From contig CAVOFR010000007.1 in NCBI GenBank assembly GCA_963695075.1, positions 806,001 through 870,000 of the forward strand: 64,000 nt of DNA. Reading direction: 5' to 3'. Each line of letters begins with the position of its first letter. The first letter of the stretch is position 1. The stretch is from CAWCAL01 sp963695075 (GTDB lineage Bacteria > Actinomycetota > Acidimicrobiia > Acidimicrobiales > CAWCAL01). The notes under the pieces are model-generated. The model was not told where the DNA came from. It did no database searches and was given only the letters and a program-made list of their open reading frames with translations. Shown one piece after another: positions 8,603 to 16,422 of this stretch. The position numbers and the translations under genes were made by a program.

Positions 8603-9397
8603 ATGATCGACCTGAGCGGAACGAGGGCCTTGGTCACCGGCGCGGGCAATCCCACGGGAATCGGCCAGGGGATCGCCGGCCGCCTGGCCGGGCTGGGCGC
8701 ACGCGTCGTGCTCACCGACATGGTCGAGGACGGTCTGGAGGCGAGCGCGGACCGGCTCGGCGAAGAGCACGGCGTCGCGGCGCTGGCCATGCCACTCGAC
8801 GTGACCGACCCGGGTTCGATCGCCGCCGCGTTCGCTCTGGTCGAGCGAGAGATGGGTGGTCTCGATGTCCTGGTCAACAACGCGGCCGGCGTGTTCGGCG
8901 CGCCTGCGCCGATCCACGAATACGCGGAGGCCGATTGGATGCGCACGCTCGATGTCACCCTCAACGGGGTCGTGCGGGTGAGTCGGGCCGCCGTGCCGCT
9001 GATGGCAGGACGATCCGGAGCCATCGTCAACATCGCTTCCCGGGCGGGTAAGAGGCCGGCGGAGCTCAACGGGGCCTACTCGGTGGCCAAAGCCGGCGTC
9101 ATCATGGCCACCAAGGTCATGGCGACCGAGCTCGCCGGCGAGGCGATCCGGGTCAACGCGGTCTGCCCGGGTTTCATCGATACCGACCTCCAGGTGCTCA
9201 ACGTCGCGCTCAAGGCCCACTTGATGGGTGTGAGCGAGTCCGAGGCCCGTGAGCGACTGGTCGGCAGCGTGCCGATGGGCCGCATGGGCACGGTCGACGA
9301 GGTAGCCGATCTCGTCGCCTACCTGGCGTCGCCCCAGGCGTCGTATGTCACGGGTCAGGCCATCAACATCGGAGGCGGGCTGCAAACCGAGCTGTGA
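8603..9397 (+). CDS. SDR family NAD(P)-dependent oxidoreductase
   Basis: The 264-aa product starts at the ATG at 8603, preceded by the ribosome site ggaggtgg. The same frame is open for about 280 nt further upstream but has no ribosome site there and overlaps the divergent cytochrome gene. The Rossmann motif is TGAGNPTGIGQG, a slightly expanded form of TGxxxGIG, and the active site shows Ser in IVNIAS and YSVAK (Y-x3-K). The family interconverts alcohols and ketones. It stands alone between a divergent cytochrome gene and a convergent membrane-protein gene. Substrate unknown. Confidence 0.9.
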   Translation: MIDLSGTRALVTGAGNPTGIGQGIAGRLAGLGARVVLTDMVEDGLEASADRLGEEHGVAALAMPLDVTDPGSIAAAFALVEREMGGLDVLVNNAAGVFGAPAPIHEYAEADWMRTLDVTLNGVVRVSRAAVPLMAGRSGAIVNIASRAGKRPAELNGAYSVAKAGVIMATKVMATELAGEAIRVNAVCPGFIDTDLQVLNVALKAHLMGVSESEARERLVGSVPMGRMGTVDEVADLVAYLASPQASYVTGQAINIGGGLQTEL

Positions 9398-9441
9398 CCG
9401 CCCGGACGACACGGGCAGCGAACCGGGCCCATGCCGCCGGG

Positions 9442-10854
9442 TCACGCCGGAGGTTCATCGCCTCCCTGGTCCAGGCGGAACGGCGGGTACTCGTCGGTCA
9501 TGAGCGCGGCATAGCCGACCACCCGGTAGACCCACCGGTTCAGGCCCATGAGCAGGTCGAAGAGGCTCCGCGGATAGCGGCCGACGAAGAGCAACCAGAC
9601 GACGGCGACCAGGACCAGCCAGCTGATGAGGCCCACCGTGCCGACGGTGACGATCTCGTCGCCGTACGCCCAGGTCGTCGTCCCGCCGACGAGGATCCCC
9701 GCCACCACGTATTGGGGGATGGCCAGCAGCCACCACTTGACCAGGACCAGACCGCGGGAAAGCTCGTCGGGGTAGGCGATGTCGAACGAGGCCGGGTAGT
9801 CCGGTGCCGCGCCGAGGGTGAACGGCGGATACCGGTCGGTGCCGTTGACCCCGAAGGCGTAGAAACCGACCCGCCAGCTCCAGCGGAGGACCCCGACGTT
9901 GAACTCGAAGATCGACCGGGGGTAGCGGCGAGTGAACAGGATGGCGAACCCGGCGACGACGGTGAGGACGGAGAACGCCAACCAGAGGAAGATCAGCACG
10001 ACGAAGTGCGGGATCAACAGCAGCCACTTGACGAGCCAGAGCCAGCGGCCGACCGCGGGATCGAGCTGGCCTTCGAGTCGCACCGGGTAGGGGCCCTCGA
10101 CCGGCTCGGTGTCTTCGGCTGCTCCCGCGTAGTGGACGAGTCCGACCACGCCGAACACGAGCATCACCGCCGCGATGACGAGACCGACGATGCCTCCTGC
10201 CAGCAGCCCGATGCCCATGGGCAGGACCCAGTCCGCCTTGACGCCCACCGTGGCGTCGACCCCGACGCCCGGCGAGCCGTCGGCGTTCATGACCACGACG
10301 GCCCAGTTGCCGCTCTCGAGATCCCACTCGAGGGTCTGCGCTCCGGAGCCTTCGGCCGTCGCGACCCAGAAGGCCTCGTCGCCCGGCGGCCCGGCCGGTG
10401 GGCCGCCTTCGGTGAAGCGATACGTGGTGCGGAACGGGTCCAGATCCACCCGGGTGAGCTCGGCCCGGGCCACGCCGTCGAGGTAGCGGTCGATGTCTTC
10501 GGTCGGGCCGATCGCCGCGAACACCGGTGTCTCGCCTCGCCCGTCGACCACCATCCGGAGCGTCGCGAGGTCACCCAGATCGAAGTACTCGTCGTGATCT
10601 CCGGGCTCCACGCCGAGATCGACGTCCTCCGAGGTGATCGCGTAGGTAAGCGTCTCGAACCGTTCGCGGTCGCTGGTGAAGAACCCGTCGGCGTCGCGCT
10701 GGGTGCCGTGGGCCCAGACGAGCAGGCCGCCGGCGATCGTGAGCGCGACGCCGACGAGCAGCAGCAGCATGCCGAGCACGGTGAGGACGATCCGCCCCAC
10801 CGGTGGCGTCGGTCGGGACGGAGGTGCGGGATGGGTCTCGCTGGTCTCGGACAT
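9442..10854 (-). CDS. Tandem DUF4389 membrane protein
   Basis: This 470-aa protein has an N-terminal membrane segment (about residues 20-45), an extracytoplasmic region of roughly 160 residues, and then two copies of the DUF4389 membrane module. Each copy carries the hallmark KWLL.IPH/Q...RYPRS.F....G..RW...V..Y......D.YPPF pattern (LVKWLLLIPHFVV...RRYPRSIFEFNVG and LVKWWLLAIPQYVV...GRYPRSLFDLLMG). The function of DUF4389 is not known. A GGGAG ribosome site precedes the ATG. It converges with the SDR gene and diverges from the serine hydrolase gene. About 6-8 membrane helices are expected. Confidence 0.8.
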   Translation of the reverse strand: MSETSETHPAPPSRPTPPVGRIVLTVLGMLLLLVGVALTIAGGLLVWAHGTQRDADGFFTSDRERFETLTYAITSEDVDLGVEPGDHDEYFDLGDLATLRMVVDGRGETPVFAAIGPTEDIDRYLDGVARAELTRVDLDPFRTTYRFTEGGPPAGPPGDEAFWVATAEGSGAQTLEWDLESGNWAVVVMNADGSPGVGVDATVGVKADWVLPMGIGLLAGGIVGLVIAAVMLVFGVVGLVHYAGAAEDTEPVEGPYPVRLEGQLDPAVGRWLWLVKWLLLIPHFVVLIFLWLAFSVLTVVAGFAILFTRRYPRSIFEFNVGVLRWSWRVGFYAFGVNGTDRYPPFTLGAAPDYPASFDIAYPDELSRGLVLVKWWLLAIPQYVVAGILVGGTTTWAYGDEIVTVGTVGLISWLVLVAVVWLLFVGRYPRSLFDLLMGLNRWVYRVVGYAALMTDEYPPFRLDQGGDEPPA

Positions 10855-10963
10855 GACACTCCCTCGGCTGACGCATGGCCGACTCGATCATCGGCCCGTC
10901 GGGACCGACGGGCCAGGGCCGAAAGTCACCGCGTTGCCCGACGCCACGGACGGATCGCGTGAC

Positions 10964-10969
10964 TAGGGT
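10964..10969 (+). promoter_or_regulatory. -10 element for leaderless GTG start
   Basis: TAGGGT followed by exactly 6 nt and the GTG start at 10976. No ribosome site lies between them. This is the spacing expected for a transcript beginning at the start codon. Confidence 0.5.
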
Positions 10970-10975
10970 CACTGC

Positions 10976-12157
10976 GTGACCGACGAGCTCATCGACGACG
11001 CCGGCGGCCATCGCGTGGCCGAGCCCGGAGAGGTTGGCATGCACCGCGGCCGGATCGCCGAGTTCCTCGAGCGCTCGAGGCGTGAGGTCGACGAAGGGCT
11101 GTTGCCGTCATGCCAGGTGGCGCTCGCCCGCCACGGCCGGGTGGTGGCGGCCCGCACATTCGGCGCCGAGCCGGCCGCCCGCTACGTGACGTACTCGTGC
11201 ACAAAGGCGATAACGGCCGGCGCGATGTGGCGGGTGCTGGGTGACGGGCTCGTCGCACGCGACACCCGCGTGGCCGAGATCGAGCCGGTGTTCGGGACCA
11301 ACGGCAAGGACGTGGTCACCGTCGAGCAGCTCCTCACCCACAGCTGCGGATTCCCCGAGGCCCCGATGGGCGATGCCGACTGGGAGGACCCGGCCCGCCG
11401 GCTCGATCGATTCGCGTCGTGGCGGCTCCACTGGAAGCCGGGCTCGCGCTTCGTCTACCACGGCACATCGGCGTCATGGGTGCTGGCCCACATCATAGAG
11501 ACGGTGACCGGTCGGGACTTTCGCGACTACGTCCGAGACGAGGTCCTCCTGCCCCTCGACCTGCCGGCGCTCCAGCTGGGCACGCCGATCGAGGACCAGG
11601 GTGATGTGCTCGACGTCGCCTCGGTCGGCCCACCCCTGACGCAGGAGGACCTCGACGCCCTGGGCGACACCGTCCGACTCGACATCTCGGCCATCGGTGC
11701 GGTCGAGTCCGACCTGCTACGTCACAACGACCCCGACGTGCGCCGGGTCGGCCAGCCCGCCGGTGGCGCCATCGGCCACGCCACCGACCTGGCGATGTAC
11801 TACCAGGGCATGCTCGCCAACCCCGGGGAGCTCTGGGACCCGGCCTGGCTGTCGCTCGGCACCTCCGAGGTGCTGTGCGAGCTGACCGACCGCATGATCG
11901 GTGTGCCGGCCAACCGAACGCTCGGGCTGGTCCTGGCCGGCGACGACGGCAACAGCATGATGCGCGGCTTCGGTGTCGGCACGTCGGGCCGGGCCTTCGG
12001 GCACATGGGAGCGGGGGGCCAGGTGGCCTGGGCCGACCCGGCATCGGGACTGTCGGTCGCCTACCTCACCAACGGACTCGATCGCGACCCGGTCCGCATG
12101 GGCGGCCGGACCTTCTCCATCTCGACCCGCGCCGCCAAAACCGTGACCGGCGGGTGA
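10976..12157 (+). CDS. Serine hydrolase (class C beta-lactamase fold)
   Basis: This 393-aa beta-lactamase/D-alanyl-D-alanine carboxypeptidase-fold protein has the catalytic S-x-x-K in TYSCTKAIT (Ser-Cys-Thr-Lys) and a Tyr motif in the FVYHGTSASWVL region. It lacks a signal peptide, so it is probably a cytoplasmic esterase-like member (EstB/LovD type) rather than a penicillin target. The GTG start at 10976 follows TAGGGT by 6 nt and has no ribosome site, which suggests a leaderless mRNA. Its TGA touches the ATG of the EBP-like membrane gene (TGAATG), so the two are co-translated. Confidence 0.85.
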   Translation: MTDELIDDAGGHRVAEPGEVGMHRGRIAEFLERSRREVDEGLLPSCQVALARHGRVVAARTFGAEPAARYVTYSCTKAITAGAMWRVLGDGLVARDTRVAEIEPVFGTNGKDVVTVEQLLTHSCGFPEAPMGDADWEDPARRLDRFASWRLHWKPGSRFVYHGTSASWVLAHIIETVTGRDFRDYVRDEVLLPLDLPALQLGTPIEDQGDVLDVASVGPPLTQEDLDALGDTVRLDISAIGAVESDLLRHNDPDVRRVGQPAGGAIGHATDLAMYYQGMLANPGELWDPAWLSLGTSEVLCELTDRMIGVPANRTLGLVLAGDDGNSMMRGFGVGTSGRAFGHMGAGGQVAWADPASGLSVAYLTNGLDRDPVRMGGRTFSISTRAAKTVTGG

Positions 12158-12886
12158 ATGCGGGGTCAGGCACCGCGCTCACTCGCCGTGCTCACCCCGT
12201 TGCGGGTGATCCAGGGGGTGATCATCGCGGTCGTCATACTCTCGCTGCCGGCCGGGGCGGTGGCGGTACACGGCTTCGACGCCGATCGGGAGGTCACGGC
12301 CGACACGGTGAGCACCATCTTCTTCCTCGCGCTCGTGCTGCTGCTGTCCACGCCGTGGTGGCCGCTCGCCTCGAGACGGTCGGTGCCCCGTTTCGGCCGG
12401 GTGCAGTCAATGTGTTTCCTGTGGTTCGGCGTGACCTTCACCACGCACGTGACCTGGGAGCTGTTCTGGCTGCTCCTCCACGACCCGATCGTCTCCTCCC
12501 CCGACGCTCCCTGGGCCTACCTCTGGTGGATGTACATCGACGGCGGTGACGGCCGCTACGCGACCAGCGACCCCACGCTCATCAGCCAGGAGATCCTCTC
12601 GGTTCTCAACGGCATCGTCGGCTTCACCGGCCTGGCCCTGTGGTGGAGGTCCAAGGGGAGGTCGGTCACGGCCGTGCTGTTGCTGATGGCCACCGCGGTC
12701 GTGCACCTCTACTCGGCCGCGCTCTACTTCGGCAGCGAGGCACTCGACGGCTATCCCAACGTCGACACCGGCAGCTTCGTCGACTTCTGGATCAAGTTCT
12801 GGCTGCTGAACGGTCTGTGGCTGGTGATGCCCTGGGTCGTCCTCTGGTGGGGCCGCCAGATCCTGCGCCGGTCCGTACCCGGGTGA
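12158..12886 (+). CDS. EBP/EXPERA-like membrane protein
   Basis: This 242-aa protein has about five to six membrane helices. Seen directly: H97-x3-E101 (HVTWE), DGRY at 131-134, E145-x2-S148, an aromatic LYSAALYFGSE block near 184-194, and N218-x2-W221 (NGLW) before a last helix. This order matches what I recall of emopamil-binding protein, the sterol delta8-delta7 isomerase, whose essential residues are H76, E80, E122, T125 and N193/W196, and the EXPERA family generally. It directly abuts the serine hydrolase stop codon. Whether it binds sterols, hopanoids or another lipid is unknown. Confidence in the fold is moderate; in function, low. Confidence 0.65.
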   Translation: MRGQAPRSLAVLTPLRVIQGVIIAVVILSLPAGAVAVHGFDADREVTADTVSTIFFLALVLLLSTPWWPLASRRSVPRFGRVQSMCFLWFGVTFTTHVTWELFWLLLHDPIVSSPDAPWAYLWWMYIDGGDGRYATSDPTLISQEILSVLNGIVGFTGLALWWRSKGRSVTAVLLLMATAVVHLYSAALYFGSEALDGYPNVDTGSFVDFWIKFWLLNGLWLVMPWVVLWWGRQILRRSVPG

Positions 12887-12890
12887 ACAC

Positions 12891-12928
12891 GAGTGCGTCG
12901 TCCGGGGTCTGTCCCCGATAACGCACTC
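12891..12928. repeat. Palindromic repeat, family 1 copy a
   Basis: Arms GAGTGCGT / ACGCACTC enclose a second stem GGGG-TCTG-CCCC. It sits between two convergent genes, and its last bases (CTCA) form the TGA stop of the minus-strand OmpA-type gene. Same layout at 14409, 21071 and 57434. Confidence 0.8.
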
Positions 12929-14303
12929 AGCTGCAGAGGATCTCGACCCGGCGGTTGAGGCTGCGGGCCGACTCGTCGGCGTCGGGGCTCACGAGCGGCT
13001 CGGACTCGCCCTTGCCCACGGCGCTGATCGTCGACTCGTCCTGACCGCGGGCGACCAGGGCATCGACCACCGCTCGGGCCCGGCGGGTCGACAGGTCCTG
13101 GTTGTACTCGTCGGAGCCCTCGGTGGACGTGTGGCCTTCGAGCGAGACGCCGGTCTCCTCCGATGCCTGGAGGCGGTCGAACAGATCGTCGAGCACCAGG
13201 TCGGACTCCGGGCGGATCTCGGCCGAGTCCACATCGAAGTTCACGTAGATGATCGAGTCGCACACCGGAGGTGGCTCGACGGCGGTGTCCGAGCAGGGGG
13301 TGGTCGAACCGGCCGGCGCGATCGGTGCGATCTGCGCGACGAAGACGCCGTTGTTCCTTGAGGCCGCGCCCTGGAGCCCGCCCTCGGCGTCGGGCACGAG
13401 GACGTATGCGCTCTCGTGCTCGTTGCGGGTGTCGATACCGGTGGCCCGGAGGATGCTCCCGTTGACAGTGCCCGTGATGTTCACCGGTCCGAGGCACCCG
13501 GTGACGTTGGTGCCGTCCTGCTTCAGCTCGAGCAGCTCTCCTGAAACCTGGGGCGCATCGGCGGGCTTGTAGGCCCAGATGCCGGTGAAGGCGTCGGTCA
13601 GGGTGGGCTCGTCCTGCGTGCCGTTCCCGATGATCTCGGTGAAATCGAGGTTGGTCTTGTCCTCTTCGCCCTCCTCGATCAGGAGCCCACCGGAGAGATG
13701 AAGGCGCACGAACCGGACGGGTGTTTCGGCCGTCTCGTCGGCCAGTTCGAGCTCGGTGACCTCGGTGTCGTCTTCGGGTGCCTCGAGGGTGGCGGTGGCG
13801 AGGGTGACGTATCCTCCGTCGGGCCCCTCGGACGAGCCGGAGACCTCGACGTCGCGGAAGAAGGTCACGTTGCCGGGCCGCTCGACGACACTCGGTACGG
13901 CCAGCCGATCGAACGTGGTCGGCTCCGGCAACTCGTAGACGAAGGTCACGTCGGTGCTGATACCGGAGTTGGTGAGAGTGAGCCCGGTCGGGTCGCCGTC
14001 GATGGCCTTGATCGCCTCCCCCAAGCTCCCTTCGGGGAGGCCCTCCACGGCGACGATGGTCACCCCGTTCGCGAAGGTCAGGTAGTCGGTGGGCTCGATC
14101 TCGTCGGGCAGGTCCTCATCGGCCGCGGCTTCGGTCGTGGTGGTCGTCGCTGGGGTCGACGTCGTCGAGGTGCTCGTCGTCGACGACGTGACCACGCTCG
14201 CCGCGGTCGTCGACGTGGTGGTCGCCGCGTCATCGTCGCCGCCGCAAGCGCTGATGAAGACCAAACCCGCAACCATCACCTTCAGGTACATCCGTATCCG
14301 CAT
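12927..14303 (-). CDS. OmpA-family lipoprotein
   Basis: This 458-aa lipoprotein has signal MRIRMYLKVMVAGLVFISAC with lipobox ISAC, then a Thr/Ser-rich linker (about residues 25-65), a middle beta-rich region of no recognised family (about 70-330), and a C-terminal OmpA domain (about 350-458) with NFDVDSAEIRPESDLVLDDL and GHTSTEGSDEYNQDLSTRRARAVVDAL. The OmpA domain normally binds peptidoglycan, so the protein should tether the outer membrane face to the wall. The ATG is preceded by TATCGT with a 6-nt spacer and no ribosome site. Its stop codon lies inside a family 1 palindrome. Confidence 0.85.
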   Translation of the reverse strand: MRIRMYLKVMVAGLVFISACGGDDDAATTTSTTAASVVTSSTTSTSTTSTPATTTTTEAAADEDLPDEIEPTDYLTFANGVTIVAVEGLPEGSLGEAIKAIDGDPTGLTLTNSGISTDVTFVYELPEPTTFDRLAVPSVVERPGNVTFFRDVEVSGSSEGPDGGYVTLATATLEAPEDDTEVTELELADETAETPVRFVRLHLSGGLLIEEGEEDKTNLDFTEIIGNGTQDEPTLTDAFTGIWAYKPADAPQVSGELLELKQDGTNVTGCLGPVNITGTVNGSILRATGIDTRNEHESAYVLVPDAEGGLQGAASRNNGVFVAQIAPIAPAGSTTPCSDTAVEPPPVCDSIIYVNFDVDSAEIRPESDLVLDDLFDRLQASEETGVSLEGHTSTEGSDEYNQDLSTRRARAVVDALVARGQDESTISAVGKGESEPLVSPDADESARSLNRRVEILCS

Positions 14304-14309
14304 GGGGTC

Positions 14310-14315
14310 ACGATA
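14310..14315 (-). promoter_or_regulatory. -10 element for leaderless ATG start
   Basis: On the minus strand TATCGT, then 6 nt (GACCCC), then the ATG at 14303 of the OmpA-type lipoprotein. No ribosome site is present. Confidence 0.5.
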
Positions 14316-14408
14316 CGACGGGCGGGGGGCCCGGTGCCCGTTGGACCCCTTGCGCGGCCGAGCCCGCCGGTCCGAATGGTCGGACCAGCGGGCCGGGTCG
14401 GCCGTTGT

Positions 14409-14444
14409 CAGTGCGTTCGGGGTCTGTCCCCGATGAACGCACTC
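14409..14444. repeat. Palindromic repeat, family 1 copy b
   Basis: CAGTGCGTT...AACGCACTC around GGGGTCTGTCCCC. It lies downstream of the lipoprotein gene ending at 14443 and about 100 nt upstream of the OmpA-type gene. The lipoprotein's TGA stop is read from the repeat end. Confidence 0.8.
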
Positions 14445-15756
14445 AGGGGCCGAGCTCGGTGCCGTCGATCAGGTGGAACATGCCGTTGTCGGCGAACAGC
14501 TGCTGCATCGCCGTGGCGCCCTGGCAGCCGATCTCCTCGATCTGCAGCATCGGGGCCAGGTCGCCCACGTCGAACTCGCTGCCCGGGTCGGCACCGGCCA
14601 CCGCTGCGGCGATGCCGTCGAGGTAGAGGCCGGACACGGCGGTGTGGTCGAGGCCGAGCTGCTCGGCGGCTTCGACCAGCAGGTAGAACTGGAAGCTCCC
14701 GCAGTTGGCGCTCGTGGGCGTCTGCTCGTTCACCGGGTCGGGCTCGTCCTCGACCGCGGTGTCCGGCACCTGGGTGTCGGGCCGGTCCTCGCAGTACTCG
14801 AGGATGAAGTCCTGCACCCGGTCCCGTAGGGCGGTGTCACCTTCGCCTGGTGAAGCCGCGGCGGCCGCCTCCTCGAGATCGTCCAGATAGGCCTGCAGGT
14901 CGGCGAGTGCGTCGGCCGGGAAGCCATCGGTGGCCTCGGCGGCGGCGACGAGCCGGAGGAAGGCGTCGACCATGGCGTCGAGGTAGGCGTCGATCGACAG
15001 GCCGGCTGCGCCGGGACCGCCGCTGATGCCGGGGCCGACCTCGGCCCACACGGTGCAGAAGCCGGGAGCGGCGACGGGCGTGGGCTCGTCGGGCTCGGGC
15101 TCGGGGGTGGGCTCGGGTACCCGCACGGTCACCGGCGGCAGGGGCTGCGGTTCGCCGACGACCTGGATCGGCTCGTCGAGCGGGTTGCCGCACGCGCAGC
15201 GGGCGCGCGGGACGCCCTGGCTGTCGACCAGCACCGCGGTGCCGGCTTCGAGCGTCGACTGGAAGGGCGTGGCCTTGCCGTCGCGGTACCCGTGGTTGGT
15301 CACGCGGGTGTCGCCGGCCAGCAGGGTCGGCTCGAGCGAGCCGATGTGGTCGGGGATCTCGTCGACCTCGATGCCCGCGGCGTCGGCCCACGCTTCGGCC
15401 TTGTCGGCCTGCTCCATCAGCGAGTCGACCAACTGGTCGATGTCACAGAGGCTGTTGTCGCCCGACCCGCCGTAGAGACCGGGGCCGGTCCCGCGATCGC
15501 CCTCGTCGGCGCCAGCACCGTCGGTCCCGGCTGTGTCATCGACCGGGCTCTCGGAGGCGACGAGCTGGATGCGGACCGACTCGGTGAAGGGATCGCTCCC
15601 GGGTTCGCCGACCGGCTCGAACACGACCTCGGTCGGCTGGGAACCGCCGGTGTCGGCCTCGTCGACAGGCGTGGCGCCCGAATCGGTACTACAGGCCGAC
15701 AGCAGCAGTAGGAGTACGAGTCCCAGAGCTGCGGTGAAGGTTCGGGTGCTGGTCAT
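14443..15756 (-). CDS. Lipoprotein of unknown function
   Basis: With the ATG at 15756 the product is 437 aa and begins with a clean lipoprotein signal (MTSTRTFTAALGLVLLLLLSAC). It has a central block DSQGVPRARCACGNPL followed by a Pro/Glu-rich linker (VRVPEPTPEPEPDEPTP), and two flanking, mostly helical, acidic regions with scattered cysteines. I do not recognise a named family; similar CACGNPL blocks occur in other actinobacterial lipoproteins. An upstream in-frame extension of 18 codons exists, but it would precede the signal peptide. The stop codon lies in a family 1 palindrome. Confidence 0.75.
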   Translation of the reverse strand: MTSTRTFTAALGLVLLLLLSACSTDSGATPVDEADTGGSQPTEVVFEPVGEPGSDPFTESVRIQLVASESPVDDTAGTDGAGADEGDRGTGPGLYGGSGDNSLCDIDQLVDSLMEQADKAEAWADAAGIEVDEIPDHIGSLEPTLLAGDTRVTNHGYRDGKATPFQSTLEAGTAVLVDSQGVPRARCACGNPLDEPIQVVGEPQPLPPVTVRVPEPTPEPEPDEPTPVAAPGFCTVWAEVGPGISGGPGAAGLSIDAYLDAMVDAFLRLVAAAEATDGFPADALADLQAYLDDLEEAAAAASPGEGDTALRDRVQDFILEYCEDRPDTQVPDTAVEDEPDPVNEQTPTSANCGSFQFYLLVEAAEQLGLDHTAVSGLYLDGIAAAVAGADPGSEFDVGDLAPMLQIEEIGCQGATAMQQLFADNGMFHLIDGTELGP

Positions 15757-15876
15757 GAGGAAGCCTCGCTTCCCTCGAGATCGAGGGCGTGGGGGTTGGG
15801 TCCCACACAAGACGCAATCGGCACCTCGATCTGAAAGTTTCGGAAAAGAATCCTCCGGCGCCCAGCGGGGCGGTGA

Positions 15877-16350
15877 TCAGAACGACGACGGAGCGTCGCC
15901 TTCGGGCGGACCGTCGAGGCGTCGGACCTGGTGGGAGTGGCAGGCGCAGAGTGACCCCCTCGGGGGCAACACCTGGAGGAACTCGCCGCCAGCCGGGTAC
16001 CGCCCGTAGGTATGGCTCCACTGGGCCACCAGACCGCCGCAGAGCTGATCCGGGTGGACGGGGACCAGCTCGATTCCGTTCGCCTCGACGACGGCGACAT
16101 CGAGGCTTCCGGTCTCGGCAACCATCGAGGCGAGCCAGTCGACGATCTGGCCCTGCACCTCGAGCTCGACGTCGATCATGATCAGGTCGGGGTGGCCCAG
16201 CCGGTCGTTGAGGCCCAGCGTGTACGTCCAACCCGAGTCGCCGTCATCGCTGACCTGGATCCCGGTCCACCCGTGGACCCTGATCGCCAGCTCGTGGGCC
16301 CGGTCGACCTCTTCTTCGGAGTATCCGTCGCATCGCAAGCACATCTCCAC
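15877..16350 (-). CDS. DUF4262 domain protein
   Basis: This 157-aa protein contains the DUF4262 hallmark W-x-Y-T-x-G-L (GWTYTLGLNDRLGHPDLIMI) followed by a C-terminal GEFLQVLPP block. It is cysteine-rich at the N-terminus (MEMCLRCDGYS, a C-x2-C) and near the end (SLCACHSHQ), a possible metal site. The function of DUF4262 is unknown. A GTGGAG ribosome site lies right before the ATG. It diverges from the GH15 gene, with a 72-nt gap. Confidence 0.75.
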   Translation of the reverse strand: MEMCLRCDGYSEEEVDRAHELAIRVHGWTGIQVSDDGDSGWTYTLGLNDRLGHPDLIMIDVELEVQGQIVDWLASMVAETGSLDVAVVEANGIELVPVHPDQLCGGLVAQWSHTYGRYPAGGEFLQVLPPRGSLCACHSHQVRRLDGPPEGDAPSSF

Positions 16351-16422
16351 ACGGTCGCGCCGGGGTATGACACTTCAGTGGGCCGACCTATCATCGGACT
16401 CGGGATCGTCCGGGGGGCCTCG

